A stretch of 24,271 nt of DNA from Gemmatimonadota bacterium (GTDB taxonomy: Bacteria > Gemmatimonadota > Gemmatimonadetes > Gemmatimonadales > GWC2-71-9): positions 1 through 24,271 of the forward strand of contig QHTW01000084.1 in assembly GCA_003220955.1 (NCBI GenBank), read 5' to 3'. The notes under the pieces were generated by a model. It saw only the letters and a list, made by a program, of their open reading frames with translations. It was not told where the DNA came from and did not search any database. Positions within the stretch are counted from its first letter, which is position 1. Each line of letters opens with the position of its first letter. Positions 6,542 through 14,447 of the stretch are shown one piece after another. Position numbers and translations under genes: made by a program.

Positions 6542-8215
6542 ATGCGCATTGCGACGCAAGCGGCACCAGTCGATGTCCTCGTCGTGGGCTCGGGAGCTGG
6601 CGGTGGGATGGCGGCGTACGTGCTCACCCGCGCCGGCGTCAACGTCACCGTACTCGAAGCGGGCGGTCCGTGGGACAACACGACCGATTCGCAGATGCTC
6701 GTCTGGCCGTACGACTCGCCGCGGCGCGGCGCGTCCACCAAAGAAAAGCCGTTTGGGGAGTTCGACGGCTGCATCGGCGGCTGGGAGATCCCGGGCGAGC
6801 CGTACACGGTCGCTCCCGGAAACAAGTTCCGGTGGTGGCGCGCGCGGATGGTGGGTGGCCGCACGAACCACTGGGGTCGTATCTCGCTCCGCTTCGGCCC
6901 ACGCGACTTCAAGGCGAAAACGTTCGACGGCCTGGGCGACGATTGGCCGATCAGCTACAACGACGTCGCGCCCTATTACGACAAGCTCGAGCAGCTGGTG
7001 GGAGTCTTCGGGAGCAAGGAGAACATCCCCAACGCGCCCGACTCGATCTTCCTGCCGCCTCCCAAGCCGCGCTGTTACGAGCTGCTCGTGCAGCAGGCGG
7101 CGAAGCGGCTCAACGTCACGTGCGTCCCGTCGCGTCTGTCGATCCTCACCCGCCCGCTCAACGGCCGGGCGGCATGTCACTACTGCGGCCAATGCAACCG
7201 CGGCTGCAAGACGAACTCCAACTTCTCGTCCACCAACGTCCTGGTCGCTCCCGCGCTCGCGACCGGCAAGCTCACCCTGAAGACGAACGCGATGGCGCGG
7301 GAAATCACGCTCGATAAGAGCGGCAGGGCGAACGGCGTCATTTACATCGACACCAAGGACGGCAGCGAACACCGCATCCCGGCGCGCGTCGTGGTGATCG
7401 CGGCAAGCGCGTGCGAAACGTCGCGGCTGCTGCTCAACTCCAAGTCCGCGTCATTCCCCAACGGACTCGCGAACGGCAGCGGCACGGTCGGCAAGTATCT
7501 CACCGATACGACCGGCACCGACGCCGGGGGATTCGTTCCGAAGCTGATGGACCCGGTTCCGCACAATCACGACGGCGTGGGGGGGATGCACGTCTACATG
7601 CCGTGGTGGATCGACAACAAGAAGCTCGACTTCCCGCGCGGCTACCACATCGAGGTGTGGGGCGGCGCGGGGCTGCCGGAGGCGGGCTTCGGCGGCGGCA
7701 TCCAGGAGCAGCAGGGCGGCGGCTACGGCAAGCAGCTCAAGAACGACTATCGCCGCTACTACGGCGCGTACATCGGGTTCTCTGGGCGCGGCGAGATGAT
7801 TCCCAACGAGGGCAGCTACTGCGAGATCGACCCCAGAGTCGTGGACAAGTGGGGCGTCCCGGTACTGCGCTTCCACTGGCAGTTCACCGATCACGAGTAT
7901 CTGCAGGTGAAGCACATGCAGGAGACGTTCCGCGCGCTCATCAAGGAGATGGGCGGCACGCCGTGGGGGGAAATGCCGAGCAAAGAGGACGGCTACGGCA
8001 TTGCGGCGGGCGGCGTCATCATCCACGAATTGGGCGGGGCGCGCATGGGCGTCGTGAACTCGAACTGCCAGACCCACGAGGTCAAGAATCTCTTCGTCGC
8101 CGATGGTGCTCCCTTCACGTCGCAGGCCGACAAGAATCCGACCTGGACGATCATGGCTCTTTCCTGGCGGACTTCCGAATACATCGCAAACCAGCTCAAG
8201 GCGAGGGCCCTATGA
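6542..8215 (+). CDS. GMC-family FAD dehydrogenase (probable glycoside 3-dehydrogenase large subunit)
   Basis: This is a 557-aa glucose-methanol-choline flavoprotein. The N-terminal Rossmann segment VDVLVVGSGAGGGMAAYVLT binds FAD. Catalytic His495 is in GGVIIHELGGARMG and Asn532 in NPTWTIMAL. A C-x2-C-x2-C-x3-C cluster (Cys212, 215, 218, 222) resembles the cysteine group that ligates an iron-sulfur centre in FAD-dependent hexose dehydrogenases that pass electrons to a cytochrome. There is no signal peptide. Such subunits usually travel through Tat with their small subunit, which is encoded next with an ATGA overlap. GAGGAG lies 7-12 bases before the ATG. The Gfo/Idh and DUF1080 neighbours favour oxidation of sugars or glycosides at C3. 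Gluconate or another polyol is an alternative substrate. Confidence 0.9.
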   Translation: MRIATQAAPVDVLVVGSGAGGGMAAYVLTRAGVNVTVLEAGGPWDNTTDSQMLVWPYDSPRRGASTKEKPFGEFDGCIGGWEIPGEPYTVAPGNKFRWWRARMVGGRTNHWGRISLRFGPRDFKAKTFDGLGDDWPISYNDVAPYYDKLEQLVGVFGSKENIPNAPDSIFLPPPKPRCYELLVQQAAKRLNVTCVPSRLSILTRPLNGRAACHYCGQCNRGCKTNSNFSSTNVLVAPALATGKLTLKTNAMAREITLDKSGRANGVIYIDTKDGSEHRIPARVVVIAASACETSRLLLNSKSASFPNGLANGSGTVGKYLTDTTGTDAGGFVPKLMDPVPHNHDGVGGMHVYMPWWIDNKKLDFPRGYHIEVWGGAGLPEAGFGGGIQEQQGGGYGKQLKNDYRRYYGAYIGFSGRGEMIPNEGSYCEIDPRVVDKWGVPVLRFHWQFTDHEYLQVKHMQETFRALIKEMGGTPWGEMPSKEDGYGIAAGGVIIHELGGARMGVVNSNCQTHEVKNLFVADGAPFTSQADKNPTWTIMALSWRTSEYIANQLKARAL

Positions 8216-8796
8216 AGCGGCGCGAAGCGGTAGGTGCGATGGCGATGGCCGCGCTGACGGCTGCATTCAAATGGACACCGGCAGAGGCGGCAAAGGCGGC
8301 AGGGATGGCGCGCGAGGCGCTAAAGGTGCCGTTCGCGCCGGTCTTCTTCACTCCCCACGAGTGGGACACCGTGCGTGTCCTCGCGGATCTGGTTATTCCG
8401 AAGGACGAGCGCTCAGGCAGCGCGACCGACGCGGGCGTCCCCGAGTTCATGGACTTCATGCTGAACGACCGGCCCGACGGTCAAACGCCGATGCGCGGCG
8501 GGCTCGCCTGGCTGGACAACGAGTGCTCCGAGCGGTTCGGCAAGACGTTCGTCGCGGCGACCCCCGCTGAACAAACCGCCGTGCTCGACGACATCGCCTG
8601 GCCCAAGCGTGCGAAGCCGGAAATGAGCCAGGGAGTCGCCTTCTTCAACATGTTCCGCGACATGACGGCGTCGGGATTCTGGTCGAGCAAGATCGGTGTC
8701 GCCGATCTCGACTATCGGGGCAACACCTTTGTGCGTGACTGGGCCGGCTGCCCGCCCGAAGCGCTGCAGAAACTTGGCGTCCAATACGAGGATTGA
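8212..8796 (+). CDS. Gluconate 2-dehydrogenase subunit 3 family protein (Tat-exported partner)
   Basis: This 194-aa protein begins MKRREAVGAMAMAALTAAF, a short twin-arginine signal, and cleavage is plausible after TPAEA. The mature part, from FFTPHEWDTVRVLADLVIPK and GVPEFMDFML through DLDYRGNTFVRDWAGCP, matches the gluconate 2-dehydrogenase subunit 3 family (Pfam 13618 type). These small subunits bind the GMC flavoprotein and carry it across the membrane. The ATG overlaps the GMC stop by the ATGA arrangement. The larger reading that begins upstream in this frame runs inside the GMC gene and is not the real start. The third subunit of classical complexes, a cytochrome c, is not encoded nearby, so another electron acceptor must serve. 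Confidence 0.9.
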   Translation: MKRREAVGAMAMAALTAAFKWTPAEAAKAAGMAREALKVPFAPVFFTPHEWDTVRVLADLVIPKDERSGSATDAGVPEFMDFMLNDRPDGQTPMRGGLAWLDNECSERFGKTFVAATPAEQTAVLDDIAWPKRAKPEMSQGVAFFNMFRDMTASGFWSSKIGVADLDYRGNTFVRDWAGCPPEALQKLGVQYED

Positions 8797-10006
8797 GTGG
8801 CCAAACGACTTGGCATCGGAATCGTGGGGAGCGGCTTCAACGCCAAATTCCATCTGCTGGGATTCTTGGGCGTCCGCGACGCTGACGTCCTCGGCGTCTG
8901 GAGCCCCAATGAGAAGAACGCCGCTACCACGGCCTCGATCGCGAAAAAACTGGGCGTGGGCGACGCCAAGCCGTATCCCTCTCGACGCCATCTGGCTCTG
9001 CGGCCCCAATCACGCTCGCATTGAAAACGTCGAAGAGCTGGTGAGCACGATCGAGCGCGGCAAGGGCACACTCAAGGGCGTCGCCTGTGAAAAACCGCTC
9101 GCGCGCAACGTCGCGGAAGCGAAGCGCGTCGTGGAGCTCGTCACCAAGGTCGGGCTGGCGCACGGTTATCTCGAGAACCAGGTCTTCGCGCCTCAGGTCG
9201 AGGCCGGTCGCACCCTGCTGTGGGCGCGCGGCGCCAAGCTCACGGGCCGGCCCTACCTCGCGCGCGCGGCGGAAGAGCACAGCGGCCCGCATGCCCCGTG
9301 GTTCTGGCACGGCGCGCTGCAAGGAGGCGGCGTGCTGAACGACATGATGTGCCACTCGTCGCTCCTCGTCCAACACCTGCTCACCGATCCCGCGAAGCCG
9401 AGAACCTCCGTCCGGCCGTCGCGAATCACGGCCCACATTGCGAGCCTGAAGTGGTCGCGCCCCGAGTACAGCAAGAAACTGAGCGAGACGATGGGGAAGG
9501 ACGTGAACTACGCGCAGTCGCCGTCGGAAGATTACGCCAGCGTGGTGATCGAATTCGCGACCGATGACGGCCACCGCGTGCTGGGGGAAGCGACGACGTC
9601 GTGGAGCTTCGTCGGTGCCGGCTTGCGCCTGTCCGCCGAGCTGCTGGGCCCGGAGTATTCGCTGTCGTGGAACTCGCTCGATTCGGGACTCAAGCTGTTC
9701 TTCAGCCGCGAAGTTCAGGGAAGAGCCGGCGAAGACCTCGTTGAAAAACAGAACGCCGAGGTGGGACAGATGCCGGTGGTCGCGAACGAAGCGGCCGCGT
9801 ACGGGTACGAGGCCGAAGACCGGCACTTCGTCCAGGCGTTTCTCCACAAGCAGCCGCCGGCCCTCACGTTCGACGACGGCTTGCAGGTCGTAAAAGTCCT
9901 GATGACCGCGTACATGAGCGCTGAGCAGGGCCGTACGATCGATTTCCCCGCTGCGGGTGTCGAGACGTTCGTGCCCGCCGTGGCGAAGGGGACATGGAAA
10001 CCATGA
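8797..10006 (+). pseudogene. Gfo/Idh/MocA-family NAD(P)-dependent oxidoreductase, frame-broken
   Basis: Translation from GTG at 8797 (directly after the previous stop) gives GIGIVGSGFNAKFHLLGFLG, an NAD(P)-binding Rossmann start, up to DAKPYPS. The rest continues in a second frame from LDAIWLCGPNHARIENVEEL through CEKPLARN, the family's E-K-P motif, to the stop at 10004-10006. At 8976-8985 the usual stretch between PYPS and DAIW (commonly about ten residues of the IREMVADP type) is absent, and the frame changes by a loss of 3k+2 bases. The remaining sequence of about 390 residues is well conserved, so the lesion is recent, or an assembly fault. Family members oxidise or reduce sugars, and a 3-keto-sugar is the likely substrate here. 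The stop overlaps the DUF1080 start (ATGA). Confidence 0.85.
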
Positions 10007-10722
10007 TCGGCACGCTAGCTTTGTTGTTCGTGGCCCAGGCACAGCAATGGCCTCAACATTCGATGGACCGCCCGCGTCCGCCGGTCGTCGACCCCGGCCC
10101 GGAGCGGCCGCCCGTTCCAGCGCCGAAGGATGCGATCGTCCTGTTCGACGGGTCGAACCTGTCGCAGTGGCGCGCGGAGGACAGCTCGGCGGCCAAGTGG
10201 ATCGTCAAGGACGGCTACGTCGAAGTGAAGCCGGGAACGGGCATGCTGGTTTCCGCGCGGCCGTTCGGGGACGTGCAGCTCCACATCGAATGGGCAACAC
10301 CTTCCGTCGTGAAGGGCGAGGGCCAGGAGCGAGGGAACAGCGGGGTCTTCTTGATGGGGATGTACGAGCTCCAGGTCCTCGACTCCTACGGGAACGACAC
10401 GTACCCCGATGGCCAGGCCGGCGCCGTCTACGGCGAGAATCCCCCGCTGGTCAACGCCACGCGACCGCCCGGCCATTGGCAAGCGTACGACATCGTCTTC
10501 CACCGGCCCCATTTCAAGGCGGACGGCTCGCTGGAGAGTCCGGCGCGCATGACCGTGTTTCTCAACGGGGTGTTGATTCAGGACAACTTCGAGCTGGTGG
10601 GACCGACCGCCAATCGCGCGCGCCCGCCCTACCGCGCGCATGCCGACAAACTGCCGCTCAAGCTACAGGATCACGGCAATCCGCTGCGGTACCGCGACAT
10701 CTGGATTAGAGCGCTGGAGTAG
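10003..10722 (+). CDS. DUF1080 (3-keto-disaccharide hydrolase-like) secreted protein
   Basis: This is a 239-aa protein with a short hydrophobic signal (MIGTLALLFVAQAQ) and a Pro-rich linker. The jelly-roll domain that follows begins IVLFDGSNLSQWRAED and includes ERGNSGVFLMGMYELQVLDS and LQDHGNPLRYRDIWIRALE, which are hallmarks of DUF1080. Characterised members cleave glycosides whose sugar has been oxidised to a 3-keto form. The ATG at 10003 overlaps the previous stop as ATGA and has AAGGGG 11 bases upstream. An in-frame ATG at 9994 is possible but too near that site. Its stop lies inside the 3' end of the convergent MFS gene (17-bp overlap). Assignment to the family is firm and the exact substrate is unknown. 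Confidence 0.9.
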   Translation: MIGTLALLFVAQAQQWPQHSMDRPRPPVVDPGPERPPVPAPKDAIVLFDGSNLSQWRAEDSSAAKWIVKDGYVEVKPGTGMLVSARPFGDVQLHIEWATPSVVKGEGQERGNSGVFLMGMYELQVLDSYGNDTYPDGQAGAVYGENPPLVNATRPPGHWQAYDIVFHRPHFKADGSLESPARMTVFLNGVLIQDNFELVGPTANRARPPYRAHADKLPLKLQDHGNPLRYRDIWIRALE

Positions 10723-11947
10723 CCGAAGTCCGCTCGGTCGCGTCTCGCGCCGGCGCCTTGAACAGCGCCGCGAAGAATACGAGTACCGCCGCCGCAAACA
10801 CCGCCGGCAATATCCAGAAGCTGCGCCAGAGCGGCAGCGTCAATGCCGTCGCGCCGGCGAGGAACCGGTCGTATACGTTGCCGGCGATCTGCGCGCCGAT
10901 CAGCATGCCGACCCCATAGGTAACCAGCACCAGGAAGCCCTGCGCCTGGCCGCGCACCGCGGGCGTGGACTTCTTGTCGACGTAGATCTGGCCGGTGACG
11001 AAGAAGAAGTCGTAGCAGGGCCCGTGCAGCATGATGCCGATCAGAATCATCCAGAAGATCGCGTCAGGCGCGGCGAGCGCGAACAGCGCGTAGCGCAGCG
11101 CCCACGCGGCCATCCCCATCATCAGCATCTTCTTCACGCCGAGCCGCAGGAACAGCATCGGCATCAGCAGCATAAAGACCGTTTCGGAGATTTGCCCCCA
11201 CGTTTGCGTGCCCGCGATCTTCTTCACGCCGGCGGCGACGAGGTAGAGCTGCGTGAAGTTGTAGTACACCGCGAGCGGGATGCACAGCAGCAGCGACGCG
11301 ATGATGAACACGTAGAACGGCCGGTCACCGAGCTGCTTCAGGGCGTCGAGTCCCGCGATGCTCCGCAGTGAAACCGGCTGCCCCCGCGCCGGCGGCGGGG
11401 TGTGCGGCAGCGAGAAGCAGAACAGGCCGAGCAGGATGCTGGCCGTCGCGGCGGTGTAGAGCGGCCCGGGAGTCTGTTCAGCGACGCCGCCGATCAGCTT
11501 CCCAAGCACGAAACTGATGAACAGCCCCGCCACGATCCAGCCGATGGTGCCAAATACGCGGATCAACGGAAACTGCTGCTCCTGCGACTCGATATGATGG
11601 AACGCCAGGCTGTTGGCGAGGCCGAGCGTCGGCATATAGCAGAGGTTGTAGAGGAGCAGCAGTAGAATGAACGTCGTAGGCTCGGCGGAGAAGCGCGGCG
11701 CGGCGAAGAGGATCACGCCGCCCAGCAGATGCAGGGTGCCGAGGACCTTCTCCGTGGCGAAATAGCGGTCTGCCACGAGGCCCAGGAAGAACGGCGCGAC
11801 GATGGCCGCCACGGGGTTGACCGTGTACGGCCAGTGCGTCAGCGTCGCCATGCCGTGGTTCGTCATGTACACGGCGATGGATGTGTACCAGGCCCCCCAG
11901 ATGAAAAACTGGAGGAACATCATCGTGGACAGCTTCGTGCGGATCAC
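10706..11947 (-). CDS. MFS permease of the NupG/XapB (nucleoside:H+ symporter) type
   Basis: This is a 413-aa integral membrane protein with about twelve hydrophobic helices. It begins MIRTKLSTMMFLQFFIWGAW, the typical opening of the NupG/XapB group, and includes VADRYFATEKVLGTLH and LMMGMAAWALRYALFA. Family members import nucleosides. Relatives in soil phyla often sit beside sugar-oxidation genes and may carry other sugars, so import of a keto-sugar made by the convergent cluster is possible but is inference only. The GTG at 11947 begins 4 bp after the lipoprotein stop, which suggests co-transcription. No strong ribosome site is visible. Confidence 0.88.
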   Translation of the reverse strand: MIRTKLSTMMFLQFFIWGAWYTSIAVYMTNHGMATLTHWPYTVNPVAAIVAPFFLGLVADRYFATEKVLGTLHLLGGVILFAAPRFSAEPTTFILLLLLYNLCYMPTLGLANSLAFHHIESQEQQFPLIRVFGTIGWIVAGLFISFVLGKLIGGVAEQTPGPLYTAATASILLGLFCFSLPHTPPPARGQPVSLRSIAGLDALKQLGDRPFYVFIIASLLLCIPLAVYYNFTQLYLVAAGVKKIAGTQTWGQISETVFMLLMPMLFLRLGVKKMLMMGMAAWALRYALFALAAPDAIFWMILIGIMLHGPCYDFFFVTGQIYVDKKSTPAVRGQAQGFLVLVTYGVGMLIGAQIAGNVYDRFLAGATALTLPLWRSFWILPAVFAAAVLVFFAALFKAPARDATERTSATPAL

Positions 11948-11951
11948 CGCG

Positions 11952-12716
11952 TCACGAAGCCCGGACCGCGAGTTCTTTCGTCAGATGGATGATGATGTGC
12001 GCCCCCGCTGGCAAGACGATGTCCGAGTCCTTGGTCTCATGGGCCACCGCGGCGCCGGCGGCGCCGCCGACGATGCCACCGATGATCGTGCCCTTCTTGT
12101 TGCCGCCGAGGACGCGACCGAGGATCGCGCCGGCGGCAGCGCCCGCTCCCACCTTGGCGACGTCACCCGTGGTGGTGCCGCGCCCTTTGTGAATCGTTTC
12201 GAGCGAGTCGACCGACGCGTCGAGCGCGTACGAGGCGCCGCGTACAGTGATGCTCGAAACACTCAGCGTCAAGGTCCCGGGACTGCTGGGATTGGGCGCT
12301 GGTTTGACGTCGGTGATCTTGCCGTTGACGACCGAGCCTGCCGGAAGTACGACGCGCCCCGCGGCGTTCCGCACGTCTTCGACGACGCGCGCGGTGAATG
12401 GATCGCCGGGTTTCGCGGTCCGCGACGAAATCGTGTCGGCCGCGGCGATGTCGACCGTCGTACCCGCGCTGAGGCGCGCCATGGCGGGCTTCGGCGGCGG
12501 AGGCGGAGGATTGGGACGGGTCGGTGGAGGCGGCGGTGGCGTCCGGGCCGGCGCGGGTGGATTCGTCGCGACGTCGTGCATTTGAGCCGTCGATTCCGCG
12601 GGTGCCAGCGTCAAGTTGCGGGCGGTCGAATCGGTGGCCTGGCTCTGCTGCTGTCCCTTCTGGCAGGCACCCAAGCCCACGGCGACGGCAGTCGCCAAGA
12701 TGGCAAGACGGTTCAT
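11952..12716 (-). CDS. Glycine-zipper lipoprotein with Pro-rich linker
   Basis: This is a 254-aa predicted lipoprotein. The signal MNRLAILATAVAVGLGACQK has the lipobox LGAC with Cys18. A Gln/Ser/Thr region and a strongly Pro-rich segment (residues about 52-75) follow. Next comes a beta-rich domain (LSAGTTVDIAAADTISSRTA, RVVLPAGSVVNGKI) and then a Gly/Ala zipper (GAGAAAGAILGRVLGG, IIGGIVGGAAGAAVAH) resembling the glycine-zipper 2TM motif of envelope lipoproteins. It ends with a strand like IVLPAGAHIIIHLTKEL. The Pro-rich linker suggests it spans the periplasm. AGAGGA lies just before the ATG. It is likely co-transcribed with the MFS gene. The specific role is unknown. Confidence 0.82.
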   Translation of the reverse strand: MNRLAILATAVAVGLGACQKGQQQSQATDSTARNLTLAPAESTAQMHDVATNPPAPARTPPPPPPTRPNPPPPPPKPAMARLSAGTTVDIAAADTISSRTAKPGDPFTARVVEDVRNAAGRVVLPAGSVVNGKITDVKPAPNPSSPGTLTLSVSSITVRGASYALDASVDSLETIHKGRGTTTGDVAKVGAGAAAGAILGRVLGGNKKGTIIGGIVGGAAGAAVAHETKDSDIVLPAGAHIIIHLTKELAVRAS

Positions 12717-12753
12717 AAGGTCCTCTCGGTAACAGCGGTGGTATATCGACGTA

Positions 12754-13464
12754 CTAGAGTCGGTCCCGCAAAAATCGCGGCGTCAATCCCTGTAAGTACC
12801 CGGCAAGCAGCGTAAAGCTATCGGTGACGAGAAGGATGCCCAGCACGATCAGCATCCCGCCCGCGATGCGATCCACCCATACAATGTAGGGTCGGAAGCG
12901 CTGAAACCAGACCAGGAAGCGGTCCAGCGCCAGCGCGGTCACCAGGAACGGGATCGCGAGTCCGAGCGCGTAGATCGCCAGCAACGCCATCCCCTGCCCG
13001 AGGCCGGTTTGTGTCGCCGCCAATGTGAGAATGCCGCCGAGAATCGGGCCGATGCACGGCGTCCACGCCGCCCCGAACGTAAACCCGACGACGGCGGAGC
13101 CAAAATAGCCGAGCGGTTTGTGCGCCAGTTGGATGCGCCATTCGCGCATCAGCACCGCCGGCCGGAACACCCCGAGGAGATAGATCCCGAACAGAATCAG
13201 CAGCACGCCGCCCGCGCGTCCCAGCCACACCTGATAGTCGCGCAGCAAGTGTCCGACGGCGGACGCCGCCGCACCGAGCAGCACGAAGACGAGCGAAAAC
13301 CCGGCGACGAACGACAGGCCGTGGAGCACCGCCGTCCCACGCCGCCGCTCCGCTTCCTCCACCGACATCCCGGTGAGGAATCCCACGTAGCTCGGAATGA
13401 GCGGCAGCACGCAGGGAGACAGGAAGCTCAGCAGACCGGCCGCGAACGCGACAGCTGCACTCAC
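12754..13464 (-). CDS. ccdA: Cytochrome c biogenesis / thiol-disulfide transporter CcdA
   Basis: This is a 236-aa membrane protein with six predicted helices, the CcdA/DsbD-gamma family. It passes reducing equivalents from cytoplasmic thioredoxin across the membrane to extracytoplasmic thiol proteins, including those that prepare apocytochrome c. The two redox cysteines are visible in FLSPCVLP (Cys18) and AAWTPCIGP (Cys137), each flanked by the conserved prolines. The GTG start at 13464 comes one base after the TAG of the arginine decarboxylase gene, so coupling is likely. No CcmG/ResA-like thioredoxin lies beside it. It is the last gene of the long minus-strand run, and 37 bp separate it from the lipoprotein gene. 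Confidence 0.93.
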   Translation of the reverse strand: MSAAVAFAAGLLSFLSPCVLPLIPSYVGFLTGMSVEEAERRRGTAVLHGLSFVAGFSLVFVLLGAAASAVGHLLRDYQVWLGRAGGVLLILFGIYLLGVFRPAVLMREWRIQLAHKPLGYFGSAVVGFTFGAAWTPCIGPILGGILTLAATQTGLGQGMALLAIYALGLAIPFLVTALALDRFLVWFQRFRPYIVWVDRIAGGMLIVLGILLVTDSFTLLAGYLQGLTPRFLRDRL

Positions 13465-13465
13465 G

Positions 13466-14026
13466 CTACCCGCAAAACGCGACCGCGGAGACCACCGTCG
13501 TCCAACGCCCGTCCGGCCCGCATTCCGCGGTCGACGTGACGTTCATCGTGCGCACGATCTCGCCGGACAGGAGCCACTGCTCGCGGCGCTCGTCCCAGGC
13601 CTTGTCGGCCTCGAACGGCACGCCGAGCACCGTGGCGAGCATCGAGGCGGCGAGGTCCTCGGCGTACTCGCCCGAGACGGTCTCACTCTGGCCGAAGCTG
13701 TGATGCTCGGAGATGTAGCCGTGGTGCGACGCATCCGCCGGCATCGCCACGCCGATCGATGCGGCGACCAGCCGGCTCGGCTCGTTCGTCGCCGATTCCG
13801 CGATCACGGCGAAGACGACCTGACCGGGCTTGAGCATGCTCATCCCCTCTTCCCGGTCGACCAGCTCGCAATGGGGCGGAAAAATCGAGCTCACCCGAAC
13901 GAGATTGAAGTTGGCGAGGTGGGCATCACGCAGCGCCATCTCGAAACTGGTGAGCTTTTCCTTATGCTGGCCGACGCCTTTCGTGAGAAAGGCCTTGGTC
14001 GGGATGAACATTCGGGCGTCAATCAA
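13466..14026 (-). CDS. pdaD: Pyruvoyl-dependent arginine decarboxylase
   Basis: This is a 186-aa protein of the PvlArgDC family, which converts arginine to agmatine, the entry to polyamine synthesis. The proenzyme self-cleaves at a Ser-Ser pair to make its pyruvoyl cofactor. Here the site is NLVRVSSIFPP with Ser46-Ser47. GYISEHHSFG contains Glu107, in the position of the catalytic glutamate of the archaeal enzyme. The family is best known from archaea and chlamydiae. TTG at 14026 is preferred because GGGAGG lies 10 bases upstream, inside the end of the previous gene. An ATG at 14011 would have that site 25 bases away. It lies two genes after an ornithine cyclodeaminase-like gene, so arginine-family metabolism is the local theme. 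Confidence 0.93.
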   Translation of the reverse strand: MIDARMFIPTKAFLTKGVGQHKEKLTSFEMALRDAHLANFNLVRVSSIFPPHCELVDREEGMSMLKPGQVVFAVIAESATNEPSRLVAASIGVAMPADASHHGYISEHHSFGQSETVSGEYAEDLAASMLATVLGVPFEADKAWDERREQWLLSGEIVRTMNVTSTAECGPDGRWTTVVSAVAFCG

Positions 14027-14033
14027 CCTCGAA

Positions 14034-14447
14034 CTACCTCCCTTCGTACCAGACCGCGGGACCTAGCTCGACCGGCGGCTCTGTATCTCCACCCCGGTCC
14101 ACCGTTGCCTGCATCACCTGCGCGAGCACGTCGGCAGGGCTCAGCGCCACCTCCACCACCTCGATCTTGATCTGCCCGCGGTCCTTGCCGCGCACGATGA
14201 GCATGTATTTCGCCGTGTAGACGCGCAACCGTCTGTCCGCCTCACTCCGACGTGTAATCACCGCCGTCCCCCATTCGCGCCCCTGGCGCTTGATCGGCCG
14301 GAAGACGTAGATCGTCTCGATCTCCGCAGGGGGTACCTGCGCTTCGACCGCGGCCGCGAGCTTCGCCCACCCCGGACCCTGGCCCGGTGGAGGCGGTGCT
14401 AGCGGGAAGACCGGGCCGGAGTCGGGGCCGGAGTCGCTTGCTGCCAT
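14034..14447 (-). CDS. Unknown 137-aa protein between ornithine cyclodeaminase and arginine decarboxylase
   Basis: I do not recognise a named family. The first 25 residues are Gly/Pro/Ser-rich (PVFPLAPPPPGQGPGW). A compact alpha/beta domain follows, with strands at ETIYVFRPIKRQG, GTAVITRR and YMLIVRGKDR and a helix SPADVLAQVMQATV. There is no signal peptide or membrane segment. The ATG at 14447 lies 49 bases inside the preceding gene. A later start near residue 25 cannot be excluded, because the N-terminal part is low complexity. The last codons contain the GGGAGG ribosome site of the arginine decarboxylase gene, which supports a shared transcript and possibly a linked function. Confidence 0.65.
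   Translation of the reverse strand: MAASDSGPDSGPVFPLAPPPPGQGPGWAKLAAAVEAQVPPAEIETIYVFRPIKRQGREWGTAVITRRSEADRRLRVYTAKYMLIVRGKDRGQIKIEVVEVALSPADVLAQVMQATVDRGGDTEPPVELGPAVWYEGR

Noticed and set aside
5277..6566. Minus-strand open frame of 429 codons opposite ggt
   Set aside because: The sense strand encodes a complete gamma-glutamyltranspeptidase with its nucleophile motif. The antisense translation has no family features.
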